NCBI RefSeq assembly: GCF_900110645.1 | Contig: NZ_FOFB01000009.1 | Span: 148,674-212,673, forward strand | Source: Neolewinella agarilytica | GTDB taxonomy: Bacteria; Bacteroidota; Bacteroidia; Chitinophagales; Saprospiraceae | Direction of reading: 5' to 3' | Length of the DNA: 64,000 nt | Shown: in pieces, positions 26,801-35,709 of the stretch | Layout of the letters: each line of letters begins with the position of its first letter | Position numbering within the stretch: the first letter of the stretch is position 1 | Made by a program: the position numbers and the translations under genes | Notes under the pieces: generated by a model | Seen by the model: the letters and a program-made list of their open reading frames with translations, nothing else | Databases searched by the model: none | Told to the model about the DNA's origin: nothing

Positions 26801-27285
26801 CGGCGGGTATTGGCGTGCATAAGTCGCCGGAGTTGTACGGCGCTTTCCCGACGGATCCCTATTCCCACACGCCGGGCGGTAAGGGAGCTCAACAGCCGGG
26901 CATGACCGGGCAGGTGAAAGAAGACCTGCTGAGTCGCTTTGGCGAGTTGGGGGTAACGATAAAAGAGGGGCAACTCTCTTTTATGCCCACTTTACTACGC
27001 AAAGAAGAGTTCCTTACCCGGGCGGAAACTTTCCGGTACATCGACCTTGCGGGGGAAAAGCGGGAGATCGCCCTTCCGGCTGGCTCGTTGGCCTTTACCT
27101 GGTGCCAGATTCCGGTAATTTATGCCATCGGAGATGCCCCGACCCTCCGGCTACAGCTGGCTGATGGCCGGGAGCAGGAACAGCAGGGGGTAAAGCTGAC
27201 GACAGCCCTGAGTGAGGAGGTCTTTGGACGAAGTGGGAAAATCACAAGTATATTCGTGACGCAGCCAGCCGGGGTACTCCGGTAA
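23869..27285 (+). CDS. GH94/GH161-type beta-glucan phosphorylase-like protein
   Basis: A 1138-residue cytoplasmic protein (no signal peptide). An N-terminal beta-sandwich (about 1-300) is followed by an (alpha/alpha)6-type domain. The segment RPEWNDANNALVGNG (Asp637) corresponds to the catalytic DWND-type motif of GH94-related inverting phosphorylases. The length of about 1100 fits GH161 beta-1,3-glucan phosphorylases better than GH94 cellobiose phosphorylases (about 800). If so, it splits beta-1,3-gluco-oligosaccharides with phosphate to glucose 1-phosphate. Family placement is from motif and context only. ATG 23869 is preferred to a TTG six codons earlier. The GH17 gene follows after 14 bases. 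Confidence 0.65.
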   Translation: MKDLEQVTLHGEQYYKIKDSDSMRPFFMSIVSDANHWMFISSNGGLTAGRKNSEFALFPYYTDDKITESVETTGSKSIFRLEKEGKTVVWEPFSVRNEGRFTVSRNLYKSIYGNQVVFEETNEDLGLSFRYRWSSSAAYGFVRTSTLTNNSEEAITVALVDGLQNILPYGVGSDLQRQSSNLADAYKRSELHAASGLGIFALSAIIVDKAEPSEALKANTVWSVGLDGPTHLLSALQLESFRQGDALRQETDVKGEKGAYLLNKEVTLGPKAAQSWIIVADVNQSRVAVEKRIQELGAAEELAARVAQDIAQGTEELIALTAASDGLQLTADERGDTRHFSNVMFNIMRGGIFDNNYQIEKWDFEKYLSKGNKAVSQQQQAFIAALPEVFSLLELRSRLKEVDDPALQRLAIEYLPLKFSRRHGDPSRPWNKFSINTHNEEDGSKILDYQGNWRDIFQNWEALAHSYPEFMEGMIFKFLNASTFDGYNPYRVVKDGFDWETIEKDDPWSYIGYWGDHQIIYLLKFLEFTEKHQPGALASYFAKDLFVYANVPYRIKSYQDILKNPKDTVDFDHKLDTAIRESRKEMGTDGALLTDQSGEIYRVNFIEKILATLLAKTSNFIPEGGIWMNTQRPEWNDANNALVGNGVSMVTLYYMRRFLTFFDGILSGRSEDSFELSIEVTDFYEQTLGVLEKFAPLLKQAINDQDRKAVLDGLGEAASHFRNTIYGKAFSGAKRSVGAESLQQFIRLSLSFFDHTIEANHRTDDLYHAYNLMTVKGGGVSISYLDEMLEGQVAVLSSGYLNAAQSLAVLDGMKGSALFRPDQYSYLLYPAKELPGFLQKNNVPAAAVKQSALLSAMVADGDGGIIQQDVNGGYHFNGNFKNAGDLANALSALAGTKYADQAAAEQEQLAAVFEEVFNHKAFTGRSGTFFGYEGLGSIYWHMVSKLRYAVVECCRKAVREAESAETIGRLLEHYYEIAAGIGVHKSPELYGAFPTDPYSHTPGGKGAQQPGMTGQVKEDLLSRFGELGVTIKEGQLSFMPTLLRKEEFLTRAETFRYIDLAGEKREIALPAGSLAFTWCQIPVIYAIGDAPTLRLQLADGREQEQQGVKLTTALSEEVFGRSGKITSIFVTQPAGVLR

Positions 27286-27299
27286 AACTCGTCGAAACC

Positions 27300-28577
27300 A
27301 TGCTTTCTTTACCTAAACTTTGCACCTGCGTCCTCGCCCTGATTTTTCTGTTCTCCTGTACCTCCGGAGAACAGAATGAAATGGTGGTGAAGGATCTTGT
27401 TGCCGCCGAAATTCTGGGGAAGCCCGACTACCTGGCCATCTCCTATGGTGGCTACCGGGCGCGCTCCCGGGATGAGCAGCCGACCATGACTCAGTTGCAG
27501 GAGGATATGCTGATTTTGTCAGCGATGAATATTCGCATCCTTCGTACCTACAACGTTGGGCTGCCGCAGGCCGCCAATATTCTGGCGGCGATCCGGGCGC
27601 TGAAGGAAGCCGATCCTGCCTTCGAGATGTACGTGATGCTGGGGGCCTGGATCGACTGTAAGAATGCCTGGACGGATAGCGAACCGGACCACGATACGGA
27701 GAGTGAAAAGAACGCTGCGGAGATTGAGCGGGCGGTAGCACTGGCCCAAAAATATCCGGACATCGTGAAGGTTATCGCCGTTGGCAACGAGGCGATGGTG
27801 AAGTGGGCGGCCAGTTATTATGTCCAACCGGGCATTATCCTGAAATGGGTCAATCACCTGCAGGGCCTTAAAGCGGCCGGCGAATTACCCGAAGATCTCT
27901 GGATTACCAGCTCGGACAATTTTGCCTCCTGGGGAGGCGGGGGAGAGGAATATCATGTGGAAGACCTGAATAAACTCATCCGGGCGGTCGATTTCATTTC
28001 GCTGCATACCTATCCGATGCACGACACGCACTACAACCCGGAGTTCTGGGGCGCGCGCGCCAGTGCTGCGGGGCAGGAACAGGACAAAGAAGCGTTGGTG
28101 GAAGCCGCCATGCTCCGCGCCAAAGCCTACGCTATCAGTCAGTATGACTCCGTTGCTTCCTACGTGAAAACACTGGGTGTTGATAAACCTCTCCACATCG
28201 GTGAAACGGGCTGGGCCACCAGCTCCAACGGCTTTTACGGCGAAGGGGGTTCGCGGGCCACCGACGAGTACAAGATGGGGCTTTACTACCAGCATATGCG
28301 GGATTGGACGGGCGAGGCCAAAATGGCCTGCTTTTACTTCGAGGCTTTTGACGAGCCCTGGAAGGACGGGGCCAACCCCGGTGGTTCCGAAAACCACTTC
28401 GGTCTCTTCACCGTGAAGGGCGAAGCGAAGTATCCCCTCTGGCCGCTCGTTGATGCGGGGGTCTTTGACGGGCTTACCCGCGACGGTCACCCAATTACGA
28501 AGACTTTTGACGGAGATAAGGCCGCATTAATGGAGACCGTTCTCCCTCCGCCCCTTACTGTGGTGGAAGAACAGTAA
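27300..28577 (+). CDS. GH17 beta-1,3-glucanase-like lipoprotein
   Basis: 425 residues. The lipoprotein signal has Cys in LFSCTS (about residue 20), so it is probably anchored in the outer membrane. The GH17 TIM-barrel hallmarks are YLAISYGGYR, IRILRTYNVG, the acid/base VGNEAMV (Glu164) and the nucleophile IGETGWAT (Glu302). GH17 enzymes cut or remodel beta-1,3-glucan. It follows the phosphorylase gene by 14 bases. Part of the signal peptide (LCTCVLAL) is encoded by a copy of the dispersed 20-bp motif. Confidence 0.85.
   Translation: MLSLPKLCTCVLALIFLFSCTSGEQNEMVVKDLVAAEILGKPDYLAISYGGYRARSRDEQPTMTQLQEDMLILSAMNIRILRTYNVGLPQAANILAAIRALKEADPAFEMYVMLGAWIDCKNAWTDSEPDHDTESEKNAAEIERAVALAQKYPDIVKVIAVGNEAMVKWAASYYVQPGIILKWVNHLQGLKAAGELPEDLWITSSDNFASWGGGGEEYHVEDLNKLIRAVDFISLHTYPMHDTHYNPEFWGARASAAGQEQDKEALVEAAMLRAKAYAISQYDSVASYVKTLGVDKPLHIGETGWATSSNGFYGEGGSRATDEYKMGLYYQHMRDWTGEAKMACFYFEAFDEPWKDGANPGGSENHFGLFTVKGEAKYPLWPLVDAGVFDGLTRDGHPITKTFDGDKAALMETVLPPPLTVVEEQ
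27319..27339 (+). repeat. Dispersed 20-bp motif, copy 7 (in coding DNA)
   Basis: TTTGCACCTGCGTCCTCGCC in the signal-peptide region of the GH17 lipoprotein. Confidence 0.65.
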
Positions 28578-28667
28578 CTTACCGGACGAAGTAAACCAAG
28601 CGAATTCAATAATCACCTTCCGCATACCCTGTATTCGATCATCAAGCGCACATTAAAGAGAACTGTC

Positions 28668-30083
28668 ATGTCGGAAGTTGATAATATAAAAAAAGGTAAA
28701 GTCCCTTTCGGACAAAAAGTAGCCTTTGGTCTGGGCATGCTGGCTAACCAGATGTTTCCGGCAGCTTTAGGAATTTTTATGGTCGTGCTCGTCCAGGATC
28801 TTGGTTTTCCCGGATGGATGTGGGGCATCATCTTCTTCCTTCCCCGGGTGTTTGATTCCATTACGGATCCGATCATGGGCTTCATCTCCGACAACACCCG
28901 CTCAAAATGGGGGCGCCGGCGGCAGTATGTCTTCGCCGGCGGTTTGATTATGGGGGTAGCCTACGTCATTATGTGGCAGCTTTACCGGGACAGTGGGCTC
29001 GACTATAATTTCACCTACTTCCTGCTGTGGTCGTTCGTCTTTTATCTGGGGCTGACGATTTTTAGCGTTCCCTACGTTGCGATGGGCTACGAGATGAGCG
29101 ACGACTTCCATGAGCGCACAAGCATCATGGCTACGGCCCAATGGATCGGGCAGTGGGCCTGGGTAATTGCCCCCTGGTTTTGGGTGGTTATGTATGATAC
29201 GGCCTGGTTTCCAGATGCGGATACGGCCGTCAGAACCCTGGCCATTTGGGTGGCGATTCCCTGTGCTATACTGGCGATTATCCCGGCCATTTTTATCAGG
29301 AGTGAATCAACCCTTGATGACGATAGCCTCACTCCTCTGAACCTGAAAAACATCGGTGGAAGCCTTGCGGAAATTTGGGACGGTTTTAAGGAGGCTTTTA
29401 AAATTGAGCCCTTCCGGAGAATGTGCATCTCCACTTTCTTTATTTTCAACTCATTCAATACAGTAGCTTCCTTTTCGTTCTTCATCATCGTCTACTACCT
29501 CTTCAACGGAGATGCGGGCGCAGCCTGGTTGTGGCCAACTTTGTTTGGTAGCGTCGGGGCGCTGATTACCACCTTCGCGGTTATCCCGACGGTGGCATGG
29601 ATGTCGAAAAAAATGGGCAAGAAGAATGCTTTTATGCTTTCGCAGTCTATCTCTGTCGTGGGCTACATCATGCTGTGGTTCCTCTTCATTCCCGGCAAGC
29701 CATATATGTTCCTGTTTGCCCTGCCTTTTTTCTCCTTTGGAATTGGTAGCCTGTTCACGATCATGATGTCAATGACGGCTGACATTTGCGACCTCGATGA
29801 ACTCAACTCCGGCAAGCGGCGGGAAGGCATTTTTGGCGCTATCTACTGGTGGATGGTGAAGCTGGGTTTTGCCTTTGCGGGTGGACTGACCGGTGCAATC
29901 CTGAGCTTCGTTGGCTTTGACCCCGAGGCTTATAATCCTGAATCTATGACGGGGCTTCGCCTGTTCTTTTCCGGAGTGCCCATATTTGGAACGATGGTAG
30001 CGCTGTTCATTATGCGGAACTATGACCTGACGGAAGAGCGGGCCAACGAAATACGAGTGGCCATTAATTCGAAGAAGGAATAG
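28668..30083 (+). CDS. GPH-type (MelB-like) sugar:cation symporter
   Basis: 471 residues, twelve hydrophobic helices, inner membrane. GPH-family marks are the early FGLGMLANQMFP helix, the RVFDSITDPIMGFISDNTRSKWGRRR loop between helices 2 and 3 (Asp and Arg-rich), and DLDELNSGKRREGIFGAI in the second half. GPH symporters import oligosaccharides or glycosides with Na+ or H+. Position after the GH17 and phosphorylase genes suggests uptake of beta-gluco-oligosaccharides to feed the cytoplasmic phosphorylase. Confidence 0.85.
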   Translation: MSEVDNIKKGKVPFGQKVAFGLGMLANQMFPAALGIFMVVLVQDLGFPGWMWGIIFFLPRVFDSITDPIMGFISDNTRSKWGRRRQYVFAGGLIMGVAYVIMWQLYRDSGLDYNFTYFLLWSFVFYLGLTIFSVPYVAMGYEMSDDFHERTSIMATAQWIGQWAWVIAPWFWVVMYDTAWFPDADTAVRTLAIWVAIPCAILAIIPAIFIRSESTLDDDSLTPLNLKNIGGSLAEIWDGFKEAFKIEPFRRMCISTFFIFNSFNTVASFSFFIIVYYLFNGDAGAAWLWPTLFGSVGALITTFAVIPTVAWMSKKMGKKNAFMLSQSISVVGYIMLWFLFIPGKPYMFLFALPFFSFGIGSLFTIMMSMTADICDLDELNSGKRREGIFGAIYWWMVKLGFAFAGGLTGAILSFVGFDPEAYNPESMTGLRLFFSGVPIFGTMVALFIMRNYDLTEERANEIRVAINSKKE

Positions 30084-30086
30084 GCA

Positions 30087-30106
30087 GGGGCGCAGCCGCA
30101 GGTGCA
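30087..30106 (-). repeat. Dispersed 20-bp motif, copy 8
   Basis: Perfect-consensus minus-strand copy (TTGCACCTGCGGCTGCGCCC), four bases after the symporter stop codon. Confidence 0.85.
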
Positions 30107-30207
30107 ATGGAAAGCTTATGGGAGCAATGCGTTGACCAGCGATGCCTCAAACAGAAATCCAGAAGACATTTTTAGTTTATCTTGGTCTTAAATCCACTAA
30201 GAGGAGT

Positions 30208-31197
30208 ATGAGATCCCTGATGATTTTACTGTTTGTAATCCCCGGTATAACCTTGTTCGCCCAAAACGCAGAAAAACTTTGGGCCGGGACCACTACCGTG
30301 TCCATTGCTGATTCGCCGGAAGAAGGGCATGGCGTCCAGCGTGTTTTCTATCAATCTCCCTCAACCGAACAGGGAGCACTAAGGGGCATCACCGATGGCA
30401 GTATCGGCCAGCTAATGTTTCGGGCTTTCAGAGACGGTCGCCTGGCGGGTTACGCTGACGAGCAGCTGCGGCAGAAAGTAACCAAACAGGACTTTGAAAA
30501 AACATTCATTCGAAAAGATACCGTTCAGGTAATTGACCCGGAGACTTACGAATCAAGAATTACCGTGATCAGCCGGGCGCCGGATCCGGCGGATTACCAG
30601 TCCATTGAGCTGCACTTACAACTTACTTATCACTCCAACGGACGTCTGCAGCAGAATCCGCAATGGGTTTCTCTGAGCACGGATGCCGGAAGCCCTAAGG
30701 TGTATTTTTCGGTGGAGCCATCTTCTAAAGCCATCGACTTCGATAAGGATAGCTGGAATGCTGTGGATCGTATGACGTTCTCCGTTAGCCTGGATGCGCT
30801 GGAAACGGAAAGGGGAAGCCAGCTGTACAAGGATAAAATCTTTAATCATCTTTTTGATCAATTGAATAACAAGCCTGCCGGTGGTTTCCGGAATGCTGAT
30901 GATTGGGGAATTTTGTCTGCGGCCCAATTCGACGGGCTGTTGCACCCTAAGGATACCGTTACGGTCATTGATCCTAATACTTATGAATCGATGGATAAAG
31001 TAGTCGATGGTATTCCCTTCTATGAAGGAATAGCTAAGATCAGACTGCTGCAGTTCTGGGCCTGGGATGACGCTGCAGCCCGCTTTGTCTTTAGCCCGGT
31101 CGCCTATGCGCCATTGGAAGAATTTCTGGATCGCAAAGGAGGTAGTGTTGCTCGCCCGCCCTTTTATTGGGTGGAGAAAAGTTACCGTAAGCGTTGA
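30208..31197 (+). CDS. GldN-like secreted protein (divergent)
   Basis: 329 residues with a signal peptide (MRSLMILLFVIPGITLFAQ). The mature part starts EKLWAGTTTVSI and contains DTVQVIDPETYES (about 107-119), repeated later as DTVTVIDPNTYES. The pattern recalls GldN, a T9SS core periplasmic protein ('D-T-V-x-V-x-D-P-E-T-Y/F-E'), but overall similarity seems low. The two halves look like an internal duplication. ATG 30208 is preferred to ATG 30142 because it gives a clean signal peptide with GAGGAG just upstream. No other gld/spr genes are nearby. Confidence 0.42.
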   Translation: MRSLMILLFVIPGITLFAQNAEKLWAGTTTVSIADSPEEGHGVQRVFYQSPSTEQGALRGITDGSIGQLMFRAFRDGRLAGYADEQLRQKVTKQDFEKTFIRKDTVQVIDPETYESRITVISRAPDPADYQSIELHLQLTYHSNGRLQQNPQWVSLSTDAGSPKVYFSVEPSSKAIDFDKDSWNAVDRMTFSVSLDALETERGSQLYKDKIFNHLFDQLNNKPAGGFRNADDWGILSAAQFDGLLHPKDTVTVIDPNTYESMDKVVDGIPFYEGIAKIRLLQFWAWDDAAARFVFSPVAYAPLEEFLDRKGGSVARPPFYWVEKSYRKR

Positions 31198-31232
31198 TCA
31201 ATTGATATTCCAGCGAGCCTGGAGAAAGGCTT

Positions 31233-31288
31233 AGAACGTGTCCGAATCTAACACTTCGGGCTGCCTGCGCCGAATTTAGACACGCTCT
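31233..31288. repeat. Inverted repeat resembling mobile-element ends
   Basis: AGAACGTGTCCGAATCT (31233) and GAATTTAGACACGCTCT (31272) pair imperfectly around a 22-base loop. The right arm read on the minus strand (AGAGCGTGTCTAAA) recurs at 63908-63921. It may be a MITE or insertion-sequence scar. Confidence 0.4.
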
Positions 31289-31415
31289 TAACGCAAACTT
31301 CAGACAGAATTAAAGGCCCGTTTTGTTTCCTTGCGTTGAGATGTTGGCTATCTTGCTGTCATTGCACACTATTAGCGCCGGTAGTATGCCGGTGTGTACT
31401 CTTAAACCAACATCC

Positions 31416-33383
31416 ATGCATTTTAGATTTTTCCTGATAGCAGGCCTTATGGCTCTGTGTACTACACTCTTTGCCCAAAGCATTCCTTCCTATTACGATG
31501 ATGTTAATCTGAATCTGACGGGACAGAGCCTACAAACGGAACTCTCGGACAAGGTAACCACCAGCCAGTTCTCTACCCCTAGCTACACCCCCGGCGTTTG
31601 GGATGCTCTGAAGCAAACTGACCTCGACCCCAACAACAGTTCTCGCGTCATTCTCATTTATGGCTACAGTGACACTGATGGGGTAAGCAATACCGATCGC
31701 ACCCGCAGTAAAGACAGCAACGGCGGCGGAACGACAGACTGGAACCGCGAGCATACTTACCCTAAATCACTGGGCAATCCTAACCTGGGGACTTCCGGCC
31801 CTGGTGCTGACGTTCACCACCTCCGGCCTTCGGACGTTAGCCGGAACTCCAGCCGGGGTAGCCGCAAATTTGCTGACGGGACGGGTAACTCAGGCATTAC
31901 GAGCCAGGGGCACTGGTACCCTGGTGATGAATTCAAAGGCGATGTGGCCCGCATGATGATGTATATGTATCTCCGGTACGGAAACCGCTGTCTGCCAAGT
32001 AACGTTGGCATCGGGACAACCAATTCCTCCGATGCCAACATGCTCAACCTGTTCCTGGAGTGGAACGCGGAAGACCCCGTTTCCGCGCTGGAGTTGCAAC
32101 GTAACCCCATCGTGGAAACCATTCAGGGTAACCGGAACCCGTTCATTGATAATCCGGCTTTCGCTACGTCAATCTGGGGCGGCCCCCAGGCTGAAGACCG
32201 CTTTGGCTCTGGCGGCGGTGGTGGCGGCGGTGGTAACACCAACCCTTTCTGCAACAGCAGTAACACCATTACTTCGTTCCCTTACGCTGAGAGCTTCGAG
32301 AGCGATTTCGGCAACTGGGTTCAGGCTTCTGCCGGCGATGATTTTAACTGGGTGCGCCGCAGCGGTAGCACACCTTCTTCCGGCACGGGACCTTCTTCCG
32401 CTTCGGCGGGCAGCAGCTATGCTTACATGGAGTCATCTACACCAAACTACTCAACGAAACGGGCCATTATGTACGGCCCTTGTTTTGACCTGAGTGGTAA
32501 GAATACGGCTGACTTTAGCTTTAAATACCATATGTACGGGGCCTCTAATATGGGCTCGCTGGCGTTGGAAGCAAGTACGGATGGCAGCAGCTGGACCTCC
32601 GTCTGGAGCCGCTCCGGTAACCAGGGTAATAGCTGGCAATCCGCTTCCGTTGATCTGGATACTTACCTCGGTGGTACGGTACAACTCCGTTTCAACGGTG
32701 TTACGGGAACTACCTGGAAGGGCGATATGGCTATCGATGAGCTTGGCTTCAGTACGTCTGCCAGCGGCGGCGGTGGCGGCGGCGGTAACGTTGCCGGGAG
32801 CCTGAGCATCACCCTGGACAATTACCCCGAAGAAACCAGCTGGGTAATCCGTAATAGTAGTAACGTTACGGTGTTTAGCGGTGGGACCTATGGCAACCGG
32901 GCGGATGGGTCAACCTTTACGGTACCCGTTTCATTGGCTCCGGGCTGCTACACCCTGGTGTTCAGCGACACTTATGGCGACGGTATGTGTTGTTCCTACG
33001 GTAACGGCTCCTATACCCTGACGAATCAGGATAACGGCAGCACCCTGGCCAGTGGAGGTTCCTTCGGTAGCAGTGAAACCAGCTCATTCTGCGTGGGTAG
33101 CAGCCTGCAATCTGCCCCCGAGGCAACGGATACCGCCTTCCGGACTTCGGGTACTGGTGAGGCGCAGGCTTTTTCCTTATTCCCGAATCCGGTAGGTAAT
33201 CAACTCTCCCTGCGCAACTTCCCCGAAGAAGCGGAGTACAGAATCCTCAACGCCAGCGGTCAGCTGGTGCAGCAGGGTAGAGCTACGGCCATGGTCGACG
33301 TTTCCAACCTTCCATCCGGCACTTACCAGTTCATGGCTGTTGCCGGAGACTGGCGCGTGGTGAAGCGGGTGGTAAAGCAGTAG
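31416..33383 (+). CDS. T9SS-exported endonuclease I (EndA/NucM) multidomain protein
   Basis: 655 residues. The signal peptide ends at LFAQ (about 19). An endonuclease I domain (about 22-255) carries the DWNREHTYPKS active-site segment, GADVHHLRPSD, and MMMYMYLRYGN, the NucM/EndA pattern for secreted nonspecific DNase/RNase. A Gly-rich linker follows, then a MAM-like jelly roll (about 290-450), a second Gly linker, a beta-domain with DTYGDGMCCSYGNGSY (about 460-570), and a T9SS tail (FSLFPNPVGNQLSLRNF). It probably scavenges nucleic acid outside the cell. ATG 31416 gives the signal peptide directly. A bidirectional terminator lies downstream. Confidence 0.88.
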   Translation: MHFRFFLIAGLMALCTTLFAQSIPSYYDDVNLNLTGQSLQTELSDKVTTSQFSTPSYTPGVWDALKQTDLDPNNSSRVILIYGYSDTDGVSNTDRTRSKDSNGGGTTDWNREHTYPKSLGNPNLGTSGPGADVHHLRPSDVSRNSSRGSRKFADGTGNSGITSQGHWYPGDEFKGDVARMMMYMYLRYGNRCLPSNVGIGTTNSSDANMLNLFLEWNAEDPVSALELQRNPIVETIQGNRNPFIDNPAFATSIWGGPQAEDRFGSGGGGGGGGNTNPFCNSSNTITSFPYAESFESDFGNWVQASAGDDFNWVRRSGSTPSSGTGPSSASAGSSYAYMESSTPNYSTKRAIMYGPCFDLSGKNTADFSFKYHMYGASNMGSLALEASTDGSSWTSVWSRSGNQGNSWQSASVDLDTYLGGTVQLRFNGVTGTTWKGDMAIDELGFSTSASGGGGGGGNVAGSLSITLDNYPEETSWVIRNSSNVTVFSGGTYGNRADGSTFTVPVSLAPGCYTLVFSDTYGDGMCCSYGNGSYTLTNQDNGSTLASGGSFGSSETSSFCVGSSLQSAPEATDTAFRTSGTGEAQAFSLFPNPVGNQLSLRNFPEEAEYRILNASGQLVQQGRATAMVDVSNLPSGTYQFMAVAGDWRVVKRVVKQ

Positions 33384-33464
33384 TGCCTGCACTACTGGAA
33401 ACAGATGTCCATTATGGTTCTCAACGGAGATGATCAGGGGGTATCCCGTTTCTAAGTCTGGCTG

Positions 33465-33523
33465 GCGATCAGCGAATGGTATTCAGACGAAAGGGCCTGA
33501 ATAGCATTCGCTGATCGCTTTTT
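33465..33523. terminator. Bidirectional hairpin terminator between convergent genes
   Basis: A 22-bp stem with one mismatch (33465-33486/33497-33518), 10-base loop, followed on the plus strand by TTTTTG. The stem shares its core GCGATCAGCG...ATTCAG with the foldback element at 14832-14886. Confidence 0.75.
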
Positions 33524-33527
33524 GCGT

Positions 33528-34385
33528 TTAATCTCTAACCTGTACGCGTACGTTATCCACGAAAAGGTCTACTTCCAGATCTCTGGGGTTGGCCGTAACG
33601 CCAATTTGAAGGCGTTCGTAGAAGACGGGCTCGGGAAGTGTAAAACTTATCCCTTCTGCTGCAGCTGCGTTAGCCAGAATGGTCGCATCAGGCATATTCA
33701 TACCCGTTTCCGTAATGACTTCCTGTCCGTTGATAATTAAGCGATTATGACCGGTGGCTTCATCGGGGGAGAGTGTCATTTCCCAGACGACATGTACCCA
33801 CTCCCGACGTGGGAAGGGGAGGCTGGTCTGTAGCAATGTCTCGCCGCCAATTTTTCCGCGCTCTATGGAGAGGAAATCATTGCCGCCGCTCATCAGGAGT
33901 CGTACACCGGGGCATTTGTTGTCCGGAACCGTGGGGTCCCAGCAAGAACAGCATTCCAGATCGAGCAGCAGAAGATCACGCAGGTTGGCATCTGAATCTA
34001 TGTAGAAGTCGGCTTCGATGGTGATGGTCTGGCCAGCGACGGCGGCGAAGCCGCCGCGCTCAATGCCTGTCTTAGAGAGCGGGTTGTTGCCTCCGAAGGA
34101 AGAAATGCTTAAGGATTGATTTCCCAGGGAGACCCGTTCAGCCGTGAGTGCTAATTGGTTGTTTCCTCCTGCAGTGTTGATCAGTTGTAGGGTCGTCCAA
34201 CGGGAACCATCAGGCGGAAAAAGCAGGCTGAGATCGTTAGACTCCGTCTCAAAATCATCTACGAATTCGGTAATTCCTTCCGGGACTATTACCTGATCGG
34301 GAGTATCCACCGTTTTTTCGCAACTGCTGATGAGAAATATGCCTGCCGTTAAGCAAACAAATAGAACTTGTAAGGTGACTTTCAT
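33528..34385 (-). CDS. Secreted lipoprotein with LamG-like beta-sandwich
   Basis: 285 residues. Lipoprotein signal with Cys in ISSCEK (about 23). The mature part is beta-rich with IEADFYIDSDANLRDLLLLDLECCSC and a final YERLQIGVTANPRDLEVDLFVDNVRV, which resembles concanavalin/LamG-type domains that bind polymers. No catalytic motif is seen. Exact family unknown. It converges on the endonuclease gene and shares its terminator hairpin. Confidence 0.65.
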   Translation of the reverse strand: MKVTLQVLFVCLTAGIFLISSCEKTVDTPDQVIVPEGITEFVDDFETESNDLSLLFPPDGSRWTTLQLINTAGGNNQLALTAERVSLGNQSLSISSFGGNNPLSKTGIERGGFAAVAGQTITIEADFYIDSDANLRDLLLLDLECCSCWDPTVPDNKCPGVRLLMSGGNDFLSIERGKIGGETLLQTSLPFPRREWVHVVWEMTLSPDEATGHNRLIINGQEVITETGMNMPDATILANAAAAEGISFTLPEPVFYERLQIGVTANPRDLEVDLFVDNVRVQVRD

Positions 34386-34524
34386 GCTTCTGAGACCGAG
34401 ACTACGGGGGAGATGTGATGGAGAGGGCTGAATTTAACTTTTATGGAGTAGTTCTATCTTAGGTACATTGAGCTATATATGTCTGTTTGTAGATTACAGC
34501 TCGTACCTTTTAATGCCAAAGATC

Positions 34525-35136
34525 ATGTCCGTTTCAGCTCCCCCACGTCTTCCAGAAAAGAGCTTCCCCTTATTTCCGTGGCTATTGGGGGGCGTTTTAC
34601 TCGAAGTCCTCATTTTGGGCTATTCCTATATGTCGTTTGACGAGCCGGGGGAAGTCTTCCGCCACGCCGCCCGCTATTCCGGGCGCTTGTCATTATTTGT
34701 CTACCTGTTCGTCTTTTCCTACTTCGCACTTACGTACCACAATACTTCTTCCAGGGTAATGGAGAACGTGCGCAGGCTGGTTAGCATCTTCTGCGTGATG
34801 CATTTTATTCACTTTGGCTTCCTGGCCATGAATGTATATCTCAATGAAATCCCGCTCGTACCCTATAAACTGGCCGGAGGTGCGCTTGGCTATCTGATGA
34901 TCCTGCTTTACCCGTTTTTCCTGACGAGTATTAAGCGCAAGGCCTGGCATAATATCTATTTCTATTATCTCGGCATTGTCATGATCCTCACCTATCTGGC
35001 CCGGATTAAAGGAGAGTTTGTGGGCGTAACGGCCGGCCCGATTCATTATTTCGGCATGGGATCGGTGCTGCTGGCTTTTGTGGTGTACGCGTATTTGATG
35101 CTTGGGTGGAAGAAAAAGGGGGAAGCGGATGTCTGA
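34525..35136 (+). CDS. Six-helix integral membrane protein, hypothetical
   Basis: 203 residues with about six membrane helices. His residues lie in or next to helices (FALTYHNTSS, VMHFIHFGFLAMN, AGPIHYFGMG), and a short basic tail (LGWKKKGE) follows. The helix and His pattern recalls ferric-reductase-like or heme-binding membrane domains, but I cannot name a family. ATG 34525 and ATG 34513 are both possible. Confidence 0.6.
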   Translation: MSVSAPPRLPEKSFPLFPWLLGGVLLEVLILGYSYMSFDEPGEVFRHAARYSGRLSLFVYLFVFSYFALTYHNTSSRVMENVRRLVSIFCVMHFIHFGFLAMNVYLNEIPLVPYKLAGGALGYLMILLYPFFLTSIKRKAWHNIYFYYLGIVMILTYLARIKGEFVGVTAGPIHYFGMGSVLLAFVVYAYLMLGWKKKGEADV

Positions 35137-35709
35137 AGCTCCTTTCCAAAACAGATCGTGACTGCTGATTGAATCGGTGGCTACTTTTAAAACCAAAACC
35201 GGTCAGTACCCAAAAAGGTACTGACCGGATATAAAAGACACTATGAACAACACAAATCGTATCTGATTCCTAAAATTTCATGCCAACAGGATGGACGAAA
35301 GCGGGCTTTTCCCGTTGGTGCAGAGATACTATTCAGCGTATTTTTCTTGTGGACAGAATGTTTAGCAAACCTTTTTTAGAGGTAAGAGTTTTTTTAGAAA
35401 GACAAAAGGAAAGACAAAATTAGAAGCCCGTTTCAGTGAGTGCTAGTACGATTCTACCTATCAATGACACAATTCTATAATTTCGATATGTATGTAACTC
35501 AGGAGCCGTTTTTAGACGAGCTCAGGTAGGTGTTAAATAGCTTTATGATGTTTAAAATGTATGGTGCTCCCCGAAGCAGTTAGGCCGCCATTTTGCTTTA
35601 AGATCAATCAACATCACTTTAAATTTCACCCCATATCTTGATGGGGTGGGTAAGGTCGGCTTCTTACTTTTGTACAGAGGCTTTCCTTTACTTTTTGAAT
35701 TGCATCAGT
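35137..35709. other. Intergenic region with hairpin
   Basis: 573 bases without a gene. It contains a perfect 12-bp hairpin (CCGGTCAGTACC-CAAAAA-GGTACTGACCGG, 35199-35228), probably the terminator of the membrane protein gene. About 400 AT-rich bases follow, in which no gene is recognised, before the promoter of the AraC gene. Confidence 0.55.
35665..35672 (+). promoter_or_regulatory. -7 promoter element for the first AraC regulator
   Basis: TACTTTTG (TAnnTTTG) lies 37 bases before the ATG at 35710. Confidence 0.4.
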
